A stretch of DNA of 64,000 nucleotides from Isoetes taiwanensis (GCA_021234155.1 JAJEKV010000012.1:4589789-4653788), one strand, 5' to 3'; positions 21,584 through 33,505 are shown, numbered from the stretch's first letter. Program-made: numbers and translations. The notes: a model not told the origin generated them from the letters alone.

Positions 21584-22975
21584 TCAGAAACCATGAAAGA
21601 ACGCTTCGTATATATCCCCTAATTGAAATTCAACATCCTTGACCATAAATGAAGAAGGCGGAGAGGCAACATTCAAGAAAGCAGAAGATAATTCTACATC
21701 ACTTGATAAAGGAATAGAAGTTAATTTTAGTTCTTTTACCAAGCGAGCAGAAATAAAATTAAACTCACTGTCCGGATCGAATAAGACATGTACTTTTTGA
21801 TCTTGAATAGTAGCCCAAAATCGTAAGAGATTACTATTCTCAACAGAATCCATATCCGATTTTTCCCGGACTGTAGCCACCTTCTTCCCTTTTCCATCTC
21901 CGCGAACAGAAGTTACTTTCTTACTTTTATCCTCTGTCTTAGTCCCAGACTTAAGAATAGGTGGAGCTTCCTTTCTTTCCCCTTTCTTCTTTTCCAAATA
22001 AGTAGGGCATTCATAAAACTTATGATCGGTTGAATAACAAACAAAACACTTATTCTCCCGCATAAGCCGCTTCTTGCGTGCTTGATAAGATTCCTTTGGC
22101 TCTTTGGCCCCAACAGGTTCATTATCTGCAACGTTTGTGTGCGACTGTTTGAATGGCCCAGACCCTGGAGCAGATCCCATTAATTTATCCCGAAAACCAC
22201 TCGCCTCTTTCATAGAAACTTTGAGGCCACGTTGAGCATTAATGGCTTCCGTGAGGGCCAAATCTTCCTCCTCTACTTTCTCTGCCATCTTGCAGAGCTC
22301 ACCAAAAGAAAGATTGGCAACTTGCAGGTCGAGCTTCGCCCGTACCCAACGATGAACCCCACCCATGAGTTTTTCAGACTTCTCAGTATCATTTTTACTA
22401 AGTTGAAGTTCTTTCTTTAAAACTCGCGCGGCGAAGGATCGAACAATTTCCATGTTTTGTTGGGTCAACTTATTCCATTCAGCGATAAGATCATGCTCCC
22501 AATTATGACTCAAAAACCGATTTTTAATTTGCTTTTCAAATTCCGCAAAGGTAACAATAGGTTGATCGACTGGCTGGTTCTTCTGGATATCCAGCCACCA
22601 ATCCTTTGCAACCCCATCCAGATGACGCTCAACAAAATATAACTGAGCGTCTTCGTCATCCTTAGTCTTAGCAAAATATGAACTCAAATCCCGGAGCCAC
22701 GCAAAAAGTTCATCCGCATCACTAGTAGCAGCGGAATACTTTTTGAATTCAATTTTGACATTGGCACCCATTTTGATGCCACTACGTGGACGCCCTGCAG
22801 CTTGCTGCAACTGCGCCACCTGCGCTCGCAGAGAATCCAATTCTTGCAGCTCTGCAATTCGAGCCTTGGGAGCTGCGAGTTTTTCTCTCATGAGCAAATT
22901 ATCATGCTCTAACTCAAAAAGTTTTTCCTTGAGCTCTTCATCCTCAAAGTTAACATTGGCAGGAGAACCGGCCAT
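21584..22975 (-). CDS. gag: gypsy Gag polyprotein with zinc knuckle and start of protease
   Basis: 463 residues from the ATG at 22975. The frame stays open upstream into the primer site and LTR, but this is the first ATG. Residues 9-62 are a charged helical, probably coiled-coil segment. The retrotransposon Gag domain (KIEFKKYSA to about residue 250) contains GVAKDWW and FEKQIKNRF. The zinc knuckle CFVCYSTDHKFYEC (C-x2-C-x4-H-x4-C) is at residues 310-323, followed by a lysine-rich linker. The protease region begins at about 388, but its active-site motif reads LFDPDSEFNFIS instead of the usual D(S/T)G-type sequence, so the enzyme is probably dead. The frame ends in FFHGF at 21584, while the continuation of the protease (VSDLGG) lies in another frame. 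Gag proteins assemble the cytoplasmic particle that packages element RNA. Confidence 0.9.
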   Translation of the reverse strand: MAGSPANVNFEDEELKEKLFELEHDNLLMREKLAAPKARIAELQELDSLRAQVAQLQQAAGRPRSGIKMGANVKIEFKKYSAATSDADELFAWLRDLSSYFAKTKDDEDAQLYFVERHLDGVAKDWWLDIQKNQPVDQPIVTFAEFEKQIKNRFLSHNWEHDLIAEWNKLTQQNMEIVRSFAARVLKKELQLSKNDTEKSEKLMGGVHRWVRAKLDLQVANLSFGELCKMAEKVEEEDLALTEAINAQRGLKVSMKEASGFRDKLMGSAPGSGPFKQSHTNVADNEPVGAKEPKESYQARKKRLMRENKCFVCYSTDHKFYECPTYLEKKKGERKEAPPILKSGTKTEDKSKKVTSVRGDGKGKKVATVREKSDMDSVENSNLLRFWATIQDQKVHVLFDPDSEFNFISARLVKELKLTSIPLSSDVELSSAFLNVASPPSSFMVKDVEFQLGDIYEAFFHGF

Positions 22976-22986
22976 CGAAACTTGTT

Positions 22987-22998
22987 GCTCTGATACCA
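22987..22998 (-). other. Primer binding site, initiator-Met tRNA type
   Basis: The minus strand reads TGGTATCAGAGC one base after the 5' LTR, the standard plant site complementary to the 3' end of initiator-Met tRNA. It fixes the element's orientation and the inner edge of the right LTR. Confidence 0.92.
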
Positions 22999-22999
22999 C

Positions 23000-23212
23000 T
23001 AAAATGGACTCTTGATGTGGCACGCTATCTCACCACCCAACCACGAGCCCTCAGCCAAGACACGACTGCCCCAGAGCTCTCCCCCGAGCTACTATATAGC
23101 ATGAACGCCCCCTTTGGTCCTTCTTTGGACCAAAGGCCCTCTTTGGACCAAAAGGCCCAAAAGCCCTCTTTGGACCAAAAGGCCCAAAGATCCACGTCCT
23201 TGGCATATAGCA
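23000..23212 (-). repeat. 5' LTR of the gypsy element (213 bp)
   Basis: Matches 18216-18447 apart from about three substitutions (for instance GATGTGG versus GACGTGG) and one fewer internal CTTTGGACCAAAAGGCCC unit. It would supply the element's promoter. The outer edge TATAGCA is followed by the target duplication CTTCC. Confidence 0.92.
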
Positions 23213-23217
23213 CTTCC

Positions 23218-24659
23218 CGGGGCCAGATTTGAGGAATTGAAAAGTCCTTGTGAGGAATATAGGCCTTGGAAAAATAATTCGAAGAGCAGACTGCTTGGAT
23301 GGCGTTTCTGGCCACATGGATTGCTCTGTCCATGGCAGTTTTCGAGATGGAATGGCATGCAACATAGAAATGGTCTGCCCCTCTGCTTCTGTTCCAGTAT
23401 GGCCACTGCTCTGTTATGTTTTGCATATAATCTGCAATAAAGCCTGGTATTGCCCCTACTCCAAGCCTTGTGTCCCCCCTTATGCCTGCTATTGAAAAAG
23501 GGAGATAGAATAAATGTGCCTATGATGCCTTCCCTGTTGTTACCTTGCTCTCCATTAGTGCCTTCTTGAAAAATGCCTAGCTTGCATAATTTCCCCTAGG
23601 GGCTTCCTCTTCTGGTAAAAATACATTTCCATATGATCCCTCTCTAGGGTAGGGATACACATATACCTTGAAGCTTTTCATCATGTTCCTGTAGTCTAAC
23701 AAGACAAATAATTAATAGCAAATAATTCACACGCTTCAAAAGTTCATTAATTTCATGGTACCTTCAAGTGTAACTGTCTCAGGATGCGACCATCCAAAAG
23801 ATGCAACATCTTCTGAGCTTAAGTTCTTTGCACTAGTTGCGATAACAATTGGAGGTCCCTTATCGTTGCTCCCGATGTTCAAACTAACTCTGGTCAAGTT
23901 AGAATACAAGCCTGAACCTTGATTCACAAACACATATATGTGGTACACAAATAGCAAGCAAAAGATAGAAACGCAATGCTGGCGACCTCCTAGAGTTGCC
24001 ATAAACCATATTTGATAAAAAGCAACTCTTATACGGCACTACAATAATGTTAGGCCCACATCACCCACGTTAAACTAATCAAAGCACATGCAAGCATACG
24101 TATATGTAGCCTCTAGCTATGTTGAACGTGTCACTCTGTGAGGAAAGGTATATGTGTCAAATATCACTTCGGTATCAGTAAGGCTGGTTTTTTTTTTTTT
24201 TAAAACCATTAATCACTTAGCTTCGTAGTATCGTGCATTACAAATTGCAGTGGCATAATTAGTGTGTACTTGGCTCCTGTAGTACTCTGTCTAGCTGGGA
24301 AGATTGGTTCTGATCATGTAGTACTAGTTGGACAGAAGAAGAGGTTGAGAAATGCATATTAGTACTGAAGTTGTGGATATGAAATTTGATCCATTTGGGA
24401 TCCATGTGCTTAATTTCTATCTGGTCCATGAGGGGCCATATGTTGTAATTCTTCCTATCTGTTAATACAAAAATTTCTTACCTTCAAAAAAAAAAACCCG
24501 GCTTGAACTAGTCTATACTAGCACAAACATCAGCATAACTAGTCTTATCATCTATTTTGTTTATACTCGGCCACTCAGTTGAATGCTCTACTTCTTATTT
24601 CAACTCAATATTTTGGAAAGAATATATTTCTATTAAGATTCTGCGTTTAACTACAATAT
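23218..24659. other. Mixed region with one possible exon and a retro-like poly(A) end
   Basis: On the minus strand 24002-23736 the open frame includes GPPIVIATSAKNLSSEDV and FGWSHPETVTLEGT, a well-mixed composition that looks protein-coding and ends close to a possible donor (GAAG|GTACC). I do not recognise the family. On the plus strand, 24380-24497 has features of a retroposon 3' end (TTCTTCCTATCTGTTAATAC, then an A run). Nothing else is identifiable. Confidence 0.35.
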
Positions 24660-25445
24660 AGGGTCAAGCCTTATTTCCTCTTTTCAACGAGCTTTAAGGC
24701 ATCGCAGACCCATGGCCATTGTGGAGGCAAGTTTTGGAAGTCAAGTATTTCCCATGCTTGCCACCTTCTGACAATAGAGTATGTGTCATTCCAAAGCAGC
24801 ACATTGTATATGAAAGAATCATGTCTCTTATACGAGAATTTGATATAGAACCATGGACTGGACTTCACAAGCTCGAGTTAGAAAGGCGTTTAGTCTTCCC
24901 AAGTAAAAAGTGATATTACTAGTCCCCATATTTTCACTCCATATAGAAGAATTTGAACACCTGTGCCTAATGGGATCATTCATAAAGATCTGTTTTGTGG
25001 CAATTGTTCTGCATGGCATAGAAATCCTTTTAACCTGCTATCACCCCTTGTTGAATACAGGTATTCTAATATGTGGTGGTAGTTAACTCCACTCCAAGGA
25101 ATTTATATGTTTGCACCACTTTTACGTTTTGAAATTGATAAATGAATCCAAGCTGTCTATGCTATCTAGGAAGATGATATTAGAAGTATCTTAGTCTTTG
25201 CCAAGTTGACCTTCATTTTAGTGTTCTAACAGAAAGTACTGAATGCGTTCAAATGCCACTGCTTACGTGATGGAGTATGAGCTAAAAGATACATATCATC
25301 TGCATGTATCAGTTTCCTAATGATGTGATGAACAAGTCGAGCCCTTCCACCTCCATGCTGAGCAAGTAAATCCTCGAGCTGATCAATATATAAATCCAAA
25401 CTTCATAGAGGAGAGTGCATATCCTTGGGACACTCCCACACTACT
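24660..25445 (-). pseudogene. LINE reverse transcriptase fragment
   Basis: Minus-strand translation in broken frames gives the LINE series GVSQGYAL, LYIDQLEDLLAQHGG and IRKLIHADDMYLLAHTPS, which holds the catalytic ADD. KMKVNLAKTKILLIS and LYSTRGDSRLKGF follow. The segment at 24868-24671 continues into the region after the reverse transcriptase. Stops and frame changes exclude function. No endonuclease domain or 3' tail adjoins it, so it is an internal fragment, possibly of the family whose 3' ends lie at 3467 and 63200. Confidence 0.8.
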
Positions 25446-26225
25446 CTTAATAAGCAAACTTTATTAATTAGAGAAATTTATTTTCTCGTTTGACAATGAA
25501 ATAAGTTGTAGTATTGTCCATAGTATTGTCCACGGAACTAATATTGTCCTCCTCAACTATAATGTCACGGTTTATATTACATAATCTGCGCGGAGAAATG
25601 TTAATCGCAAAAATCATTATGAGAGCAGTTTCCTTGTGCTAGTCGTTAAGTAGCTTACACCATGATAAAATAGGAAGAGTCCTCAAGCAGATCGCCAATG
25701 CATTTTATCAGAGCAGCTAAAGATACAAAAATATGATGGCTTTGGTAACATAATAGAAGATCGCAATCGATATAGGCAATAGCATTTCATAATTTTCCAA
25801 ATATAAAAATATAATACATGTATTAAAGTTTATCTTTGCAATCAGGTAAAATCAAATAATATGTGAATGATAACAGGTAAATGTAATCGCCACCGCGATT
25901 TCATTGAGTCTCGTGGACGAACTCTAGGATAATGTCGAACTCCTTCACTATGTATGCTATGTGAGCCTGGCCTGCAGCTATAGTTTACGAAGTATCTATT
26001 TCAGAATATCCTGACAAAAAAAGTATGTCCACTTTTATTGCTACGGCCAGCTGCTTCACATGCTCCGCTCCTGCGGTGTGCTGGAAATCTAAATTATCTG
26101 CATTCCCCAATAATTCATTTTGAAGGGCACTAGCAAATTTGCGGCTGCCATTTTTCTTAGATTTCTGCCCTTAACCTCGTCCTCATTCTCTAATTGCTTG
26201 GGTCTTGCCATTTTTTCCAGGGTTT
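25446..26225. other. No gene recognised
   Basis: AT-rich. Similarity to the LINE fragment ends at its left edge. No open frame of note and no repeat identified. Confidence 0.4.
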
Positions 26226-26345
26226 CAATATGTAGCATAATAACAGGGGGTTACTTTTTGTTTTTTATACGCTTTTTCACATGGTTTTTCTATGATTTCG
26301 TTGTTGTATTCATTGAGGTGTACTAAATAGTATTTCTAGAGTGCA
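26226..26345 (+). repeat. Diverged third copy of the element upstream of the acyl carrier protein gene
   Basis: Opens CAATATGTAGCATAATAACA and continues with GTTTTCT..ATGATTT, GAGGTGTACTAA and TCTAGAGTGCACC, matching the first 120 bases of the units at 45538 and 46299 with substitutions. Similarity stops just after the GTGCACC word. This shows the sequence upstream of the acyl carrier protein gene belongs to a dispersed repeat. Confidence 0.75.
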
Positions 26346-26426
26346 CCCTTTATGGGCCGTTAATTTTCGTTGACTGAAACAATCCGAGGGTTGTTGTCTT
26401 TCTCTGCATGTTTGTGCATGAACATT

Positions 26427-26531
26427 GCGCATGTGTATGCATGTGCATGTGCACGTGCATGTGCACGTGTGTGCATGTGCATGTGCATGTGTATTCTGCT
26501 TGTGCATGTGCATGCGCATGTGCATGTGTAC
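26427..26531. repeat. Alternating purine-pyrimidine array built on TGTGCATG
   Basis: About 100 bases of GTGCAT/GTGCAC variants, almost wholly alternating purine and pyrimidine, with one break at TTCTGC. Such tracts can adopt Z-DNA. The Cys/Met/His-rich frames on both strands are repeat artefacts. Confidence 0.9.
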
Positions 26532-27888
26532 TTGCCCTCTTGGATTCTTGTTGCCGGAGTGGATGTTTGCTGATGGAAGGTTATCACGAGATGGATTTTT
26601 TGCTCACATTTACAAAGGTATTTGTTTTTTTAATGTTTCTTCAGTTAATATAATGGTATTTTTTACAAGATATTGGTTTTCTGATTCTACAATGCAATGC
26701 TGCAAAACTCGCCTTTGTTTCCTTCACTTTGTCTGTTCTAAGATTTGTTGCAGATTCTAAAAGAGTTTAGAGTTTTAGGCCCTCTGTTTGCTTCCAAGAT
26801 TATTCATAGTAACCAGCCTTTAGCTTCAATCAACAAATGGATTCTTGTGCACACAACAGGCGAATTATTCCATGCCGCTTTCTGAGTCGTGCAGATCAGT
26901 CAAACAGTGGCCATATGGAGCATCCAAAATCATATGCATTGATAAACAATGGTTTCATTGTGAAAGAGAAATAGTCAGAGTGAAGTAACAACACGTGGAA
27001 TGCTAACAGAGCAAGCTTGCTTCAAAACCTCTATCCTTGATCTCGCTTCACTGACTGTTACAGGAAACCTACTCCACATCACCAAACTGGCCGATTCTCT
27101 TCACTTGTTAAACCAAAGCCAGGCAACCCGTGAGAAAGTGTCACTAAGTTCTTTATGAACCTCACCAATTGTTACTGCAGAGTAACGTTGATGTTGTTGT
27201 CTTTCATGCAATGGTTTGTGAATAAAACATTATTGTCAAGCATATCAATGTCTAAAGCTTTTATTTGATTCAATTTTATTTTGTTACTAAAGGTTTGTGA
27301 ATAAAACATTATTGTAGAGCATATCAGTGTCAAAAGCTTTTATTGATTCAATTTTATTTCACTAGTAAAATTCTATTTTCTAAATTAATATCAATCTAAC
27401 CAATTTCTTTCCTTTACGTTCATGCAGACTATAGAATCTCTCAATCCATCAATTCCACATGACATTTCTTCGATGCCTGAAGTCAACATGATGTTGATCC
27501 AACATTACTGTACTTGCGCATGGCGAAGACCCTATTGATGGGTTGTTATTATGGTTGGTTGGTTGGTTGGGTTTACGTGCGCAAGTAAATAGGCTAACTG
27601 CCCTCTGCAGACTGTTTGATAGGCAAATCAACGAAGATGTATATCGTATCTTAAGCCGCTATCTATTTTGAGTGCTTCAAAATTGCTATAATACTCTTGC
27701 TGTCTTCAATGGCTTAATAAATTTTTAAATAATATGCTTTTAAAGCGTGTAATTAAGTTACATTATGCTATAATATTATAGTTACTCGTGCTTCATATTA
27801 GTTTTTTTTTTTTTGTTATAATGCTAATGCTAGATATTAGATATTACATATTGCTACATGTTTTTTACATATACCAGTTTGGTTTTTA
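26532..27888. other. No gene recognised; one small tandem duplication
   Basis: AT-rich sequence. About 68 bases starting TTTGTGAATAAAACATTATT are repeated at 27217-27285 and 27294-27360 with several differences. A GGTTGGTTGGTTGG run lies near 27553. No gene could be supported. Confidence 0.45.
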
Positions 27889-28195
27889 AGGCCCGGCGGG
27901 CCCAAAATTTTTTTTAATATAACAACCAACACATAACTACCATTAACATTAATTATCACAACCATTGGATCCAACACATTTAAATTAAAATCCCCCTTAA
28001 ACCCCCTTTGGTTTGGGTGCATATTCACACGGGGGGTGACGTAGGGCAACGAGAGCTGTTGGATAGGCATATTCACCCCTTATTCCTTAATCTACACCGT
28101 ACGTAAAATTCCTCGTTTGTGGGGTATGCAAGTACAAAATTTGCTATACTGTATAACAAGATTTGCAAAATATTATAAGATTTGAAGCACTCATG
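27889..28195 (-). repeat. Dispersed repeat ending in a GGCCCG..CGGGCC hairpin
   Basis: Starts with the small hairpin GGCCCGGCGGGCC and an A/T run, continues through ATAACAACCAACACATAAC, CCCCTTAAACCCCCTTTGG, and ends near GCAAAATATTATAAGATTT. It matches 48427-48550 in the same orientation and 48553-48877 as reverse complement. After the hairpin each copy enters unrelated sequence, so the hairpin is probably the element's 3' end. Confidence 0.7.
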
Positions 28196-28206
28196 AAATG
28201 GCATAC

Positions 28207-29491
28207 TCATCGTCTCATTCGAAGGCCACACTCTGTTTTCCTTGCATAATGCAACCCTTGAAGATATACTAGCCAAGAAAAAAAATCTAGGACTGTCCCA
28301 TCTAGCGGCACTAGTTCCTTATGCATATGGTAAATGTAAGATGTTTTTGCTTGACTCTTGAGAACAAAGTCGCCATCCATATTAGGCCATGAAAACTTAG
28401 GCATGCTAATGAAATACCTGGGATATTTTTTTTTTAGTCTTGGTGTCAACATTCTCGTTCCCAGTAATTTCATGTTTTGGCAGGGGTGTGCTTTTTGGAG
28501 CATCTGTCATTTATATGAGTCGAAGTTCAAGTTTAGGCTACTTGTGTATAACGCCTCGCTTCTATCAATAAGTGCATGCATTAGGTGATATTGAAACTCC
28601 TTCATCATTTTTTTACTCACCCAACCTTGCTCTTCATATGCTCCATGCAACAACTGAAACTTGCAAACTACCTTCCACTTGGTTTTGGCTATATAAACAA
28701 TTTGGCAGTTGCCCAAATATCATAAAAACAATAATATGGTAAACTTTAGCTGTTGTCATGTTAGTAATTCAGCTAAACAAATATAGGTATTCTCTTACCT
28801 CTCAAATCTTCGTGAAGCTCCTCATATCAATGATATCATTATAGCATTCTCACACACATGATTATAATATATAGGGATTCCGTGCTTAGTCACCAGATGG
28901 ACAATATTCCTTTTGTCTTTCATTTTCTTTGCTTCTTCTGACCTAAGAATAGATTTGACAGCCTGGAAAACATCAGGAAGATTATCCTAAAATAGTCCTT
29001 ATTATAATTGGCCTTTACGTATTCAAAATCGGAGTCTGCAATGCCTAAGAGGCGCTCTTCGTTAAAATCTGGAAAAGAACTTAGCAGCTCCTCAAAACTG
29101 GCATAGTGTTTTTCTGTTATTAGCATGACTTGAATTTCCCAACACAGAAGAGTGAGAGTCCTGATATCTATGGCCCTCTGCTTGCAGTCAAACCGACCAG
29201 TATATCCAGATTGCACTTTTAGGAATGTCTTCTCCTCTAATATTTCATCCATCCACTGAGAGACTTCTGAATTGGGCATTCCAAAGAAATATCTAAAAAA
29301 GATTTTGCTAAAAATGCACTTAGGAGAATAACATCTTCTTCCCCACTTGGACCGAATTCCGTGTGGAATACCACTATCTGATCTTGGCTTACTGTTGCGA
29401 GGTAGTAGAAAGTGCTTTTCCTATCGTGGGTCCCCACTTCGTCTTGCCTGCCCGGATCCTTTCCGTCCCATTGAGCTACCATGGATGTCAA
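28207..29491 (-). pseudogene. Unrecognised protein-coding remnant in broken frames
   Basis: Three or four minus-strand open pieces read as one degraded protein. 29491-29237 contains KSTFYYLATVSQDQIVVFHT and EEDVILLSAFLAKSF. 29279-28920 continues as MPNSEVSQWMDEILEEKTF and DCKQRAIDIRTLTLLCWEIQ. Lower-quality pieces follow at 28716-28507 and 28503-28207. The first two overlap in different frames beside an A6 run at 29294, as expected from a one-base indel. The mixed, non-repetitive composition suggests genuine former coding sequence. I do not recognise the family, and a transposon protein is as likely as a host gene. Confidence 0.45.
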
Positions 29492-31859
29492 TGGCTAATA
29501 AGTTGATCTCTCTGCATTGATAATGCATTATCAAGATTAAAAAATTTCCCTCTTTTTGTTCTTGTGTTTATCTCAGAGGGAAGTTTCGTGTTTGGCCTCC
29601 TTCCTAGTTTGTATACGTTAGCTTGAATAGCTTGGAACTCATCGGCTCTTGCTGCTAAAGGCTGTGCCTGATAACTCGTAAGCTGCTATATCTTGCATAA
29701 GAATGCCGCTCTGCAACTTCTCAAGAAAACTCCTATTATGAATAGTCGATGAAGTCATCCTGCTGGCCTTCTACGATTAGGCCTAGGAGTTCATCTATCT
29801 TTAGCCCTTCCTCCAAATAATAAGGCAATTAGAGGATGTCGTTGAAGAGAAGGTATTCCTCTCGTCAAATAATGATGGAAGATAAGGCCTTGATTCCCAC
29901 CCCGTGGATTTGTTGCCATGATTGGCCTTTGTTCCTTCCCTTTTTCTTCCTCCCCTCATCTTGTCTGCCTCTTCTTCACAATCCTGGAAAATATGGTAGT
30001 GACCCGACGACATCCCCTAAAGAAGGTATTCGGCAGTGTCGAGCTGCTGGATCATCTCTTGAGTTACTCTTGTGTTCAAGGGTGCTAGATCCAGTGGCTA
30101 TATAAACGGTTCCCCGATCTTGTTGATGGTGTTGAAGTGCATGAATATTGATAGTATCGCTCACTGCGCGATATATATTTATGCCTTTGACTTTACAAGT
30201 CATGTAGTCTGGCATGTTTCTTGTCCTCTCCAAACCCGCTTCTTAACCTTCGAGCTGGTCTCGATTACCTTCTATGGAGATCCATCTTCCTCCTCTTGGT
30301 GGGAGAGTTACTTCAGAAGGACGAAGTTACTGGTCATACTCAGAGATGATGTCGGTGTAGAATGGGGTTCTGGACACAGTCATGTGAAGATCAAAGGTGC
30401 GGGCAAATAGTTGAAACATCTCTCCAACAGATACTTTTCAGATGTGATCTGCATCGTTATACTATTCGATGAAGCGGTAGGTGCCATTAGAGTGAAGAAG
30501 GGCGCAAAAAGTGGTTGGCAAGATGACAAGAGGTTGAAAAAATCGCATAAGCAGAAGGATCTTATGTCTAGGTGAGAAAAAGAACCAAATGGGGGTTCCC
30601 TTCTATAGACTGAGGTTACTAGATTTCCATGTCAGACTGCCACTTGGAGAAGTCTAGGTTTTGAAAGATACGATGGAGCAATTTGACTGATTTGAAGAGC
30701 TAAGCTACTTGGAACAAGACAAAATAACATGTTAGGGTAGTTTATTGTGTGATATTTGTATGAATTGTACTTGATAAAGGTCGACTCGGATCACTCGTGC
30801 TTAGCGGTCCATATGACTCAGTCATAAGTCTCCTGGATGAGAGTGCAGAGTTGGTGACCTAATGAGTCGCCGTATGTCTTTTACAATGCGGGGCTGGTGT
30901 ATGCTTGAGTCTAAATGGCATCTTCTCAATTTCCCAAGCATAATCATAGGAAGAATCATCCTCAAAAATTCCAAGAGAAATCCATGAAATAGTTTTCTAA
31001 ACCTCTAACAATGATTTGACGTTTGTTTTTCCATCAATTCTAAGCTCCAAGAAAAGAGACAATCTACTGTGTATCTTGCTTGCTCTATGCAAACAGTTAT
31101 TATAACTAAATGATGAATAACATCTTTTGAATCTGTAAACCCTAAAAGTCTTTTATCGTGCCTTTATGGGAGGTTGTGAAGTAACTTGCAACAAGTCTGT
31201 AGTATGCCAAGGAAATAGCATCTGCTCTTGCAAGATTGAATATGATGAATGAAATATAGATTCACTGCTTAAAACTTTTACCACAGTGGAGGGAAGCTTA
31301 AAACTATTTTGAAAATTTGATGCTAGCATTACCCCCATGCAATGCATGTCCTGGATTCCTTAGTACAAGCCAAAAAAAAAAAGATGACATCCCACTTGCC
31401 TTTTTATGTCTAGGGAAGATGGATGCCTTCACCAGTGGCTTCCAATCTATGGAAACAAACATTAACAATGGATTTTTGTATTGAATACCATCCAAGTATT
31501 TGATATCTATAAATCATGTTGTTTCTAGTGTTGGACTTAGCTCTCAACCTTAGATAATAACACTGAACCTAAAAGCATGACAAAATTTGGCCTTGCCTAC
31601 ACCAACCTTCTGGTGTGCCTTTTGCTAGTATTTTTTTTTAAGAGATAAGGTGGCACTCTCATTAATAAAAAGTTAGTGAGGTGGTAAAGCATTTATGAGT
31701 GGACTTTCCAAGAAGCTTCTTTTTTTTAAAAAAAATTGCCTTCTTGCAGTAGAGGGGTCAGATGAAGGTGGGGCCTACGTCATTGGATTCCTCTCATCGA
31801 GAGCTTTCCAGTAAGTGGTGTTTGGTACCGTTCCGTCACAGTTGGAGCCCACTTGATCG

Positions 31860-33505
31860 GATTCCAAGAATCTTCTTAGAATCTTAGGATTTTACGAAAT
31901 CTATGTAATTTAATGGAATCTAGGAGAATCTTCATGGGATCTTTAAGAATCTAGAGGAATCTCAATAGAACCTTAGAGAATCTAAGGGAATCTCAAGAGG
32001 ATTTTTGGAAATCTAGAGGAATCTTCATAGGATCTTAGAGGATCTAGGAGAATCTACATAGAATCTTGCAAAATCTATGGGATTCTTGGGAGAATCTTTG
32101 GGAATCTAGTGGAATCCTTATGAGATCTCAAGAGCTAAGAGAATCTACATAGAATCCTAGAGAATCTAGAGGAATCTTGGAATAGTCTTTGGGAATTTAG
32201 GGAATCTCAAGAGAACCTTAGGGACTGTGGGAATCTCAAGAGGATCTATGGGAATCTCATAGAATATTTGAGAATCTAGGGGAATCTTGATAGTATCTTA
32301 GAGAATCTACATAGAATCTTGGGGAATCTATGTGAATCTTGAGAGAATATTTTGGAATGTAGGAGATTCCTGATGGAATCTTTAAGAATTTAGGGGAATC
32401 TTGATGGAATCTTCGAGGACCTAGAAAAATCTAAGGGAACCTACATAGAATTGTGGGGAATCTAGGTAAATCTTGGAACAATCTTTGAGGATCTATGGGA
32501 ATCTCGAGAGAATTTATGGAAACCTAGGGAATCTTCATAGAATATTTGAGAATCTAGGGGAATCTTGATAGGATCTTCAAGAATCTAAGAGAATCTACAT
32601 AGAATCTTTGAGAATCTAGAGGAATCTTAATAGAATCTTTTAGATTCTAGGAAAATCTTGATGGAATTTTGGGGGACCTAAGGAATGTTCATAAGATCTA
32701 AGGGAATATTCAGGAATCTTCATAAAATCTTTAGAAATCTAGGGGAATGTTGTTGAAATCTTTCAGAACCTAGAGGAGTCTTCATAGAATCTAAGGGAAT
32801 CCAAGAGAATCTACATAGAATCATGGGGAATTTAGGTGAATCTTGGGGCAATCTTTAGAAATCTAGGAGAATCTCGAGAGTATTCAATGGAATCGAAGGG
32901 AATCTTCATAGAATATTTGAGAATCTAGGGGAATCTTCTTAGGATCTTACAGAATCTAGGAGAATTTACATAGAATATTGGGGAATTTATGGGAATCTTG
33001 AGAGAATCTTTGATAATCTAGAGAAATCTTGATGGAATATTTGAGTTCTAAGGGAATCTTGATGGAATCTTGAAGATCCTAAGGGAATCTTCATAGGATT
33101 TAAAGGAATCTTCGTAAAATCTTTCGTAATTGAGGGGAATCCTGATGAAATCTTGGAGAACCTGAAGGAATCTTCATAGAATCTAAGGGAATCAAAGCGA
33201 ATCTACATAGAATCATGGGGAATCTAGGTGAATCTTGAGACAATCTTTGGAAGTCTAGGGGAATATCAAGGGAACCTTAGGGAATCTATGGGAATCTCAT
33301 AAAAATCTTTGAGAATCTCGAGGAATCCAAGGGAATCTTCATAAAATCTTTGAAAATATAGGGGTATGTAGGGGAACCTTTACAAATTTTGAATGAATCT
33401 AAGAGAATCTACATAGAATCGTGAGGAATTTATGAGCATCTTGGAATAGTCTTTGAGAATCTAGAGAAATCTTTGTAGCATCATAAAAATTTAAGGGTAT
33501 CTTCC
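31860..33505. repeat. Degenerate AGAATCT satellite with ~10-bp word spacing, copy 1
   Basis: About 1.65 kb in which GAATCT or a one-base variant recurs roughly every 10-11 bases, often as GGAATCTTGA, GAGAATCTA or TACATAGAATCT. It has no long open frame on either strand. It ends at about 33505 before ordinary sequence resumes. The same block is at 39860-41504. Confidence 0.93.

Larger units (their letters stand above)
18211..23217 (-). mobile_element. Complete 5.0-kb Ty3/gypsy LTR retrotransposon
   Basis: Two short direct repeats (18216-18447 and 23000-23212) bound the element. The same five bases, CTTCC, flank it at 18211-18215 and 23213-23217 as a target duplication. Reading on the minus strand, a primer site complementary to initiator-Met tRNA follows the right LTR and a purine tract precedes the left LTR. 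Between them lie gag with a zinc knuckle, then protease, reverse transcriptase, RNase H and integrase in Ty3/gypsy order. The LTRs differ by about three or four substitutions plus one internal repeat unit, so the insertion is fairly recent. gag is open throughout but pol is broken many times, so this copy is probably not autonomous. Confidence 0.93.

Noticed and set aside
26310-26760. Cys/His/Met-rich open frames resembling zinc-binding proteins
   Set aside because: They arise from the TGTGCATG array, occur in several frames on both strands, and have no conserved spacing.
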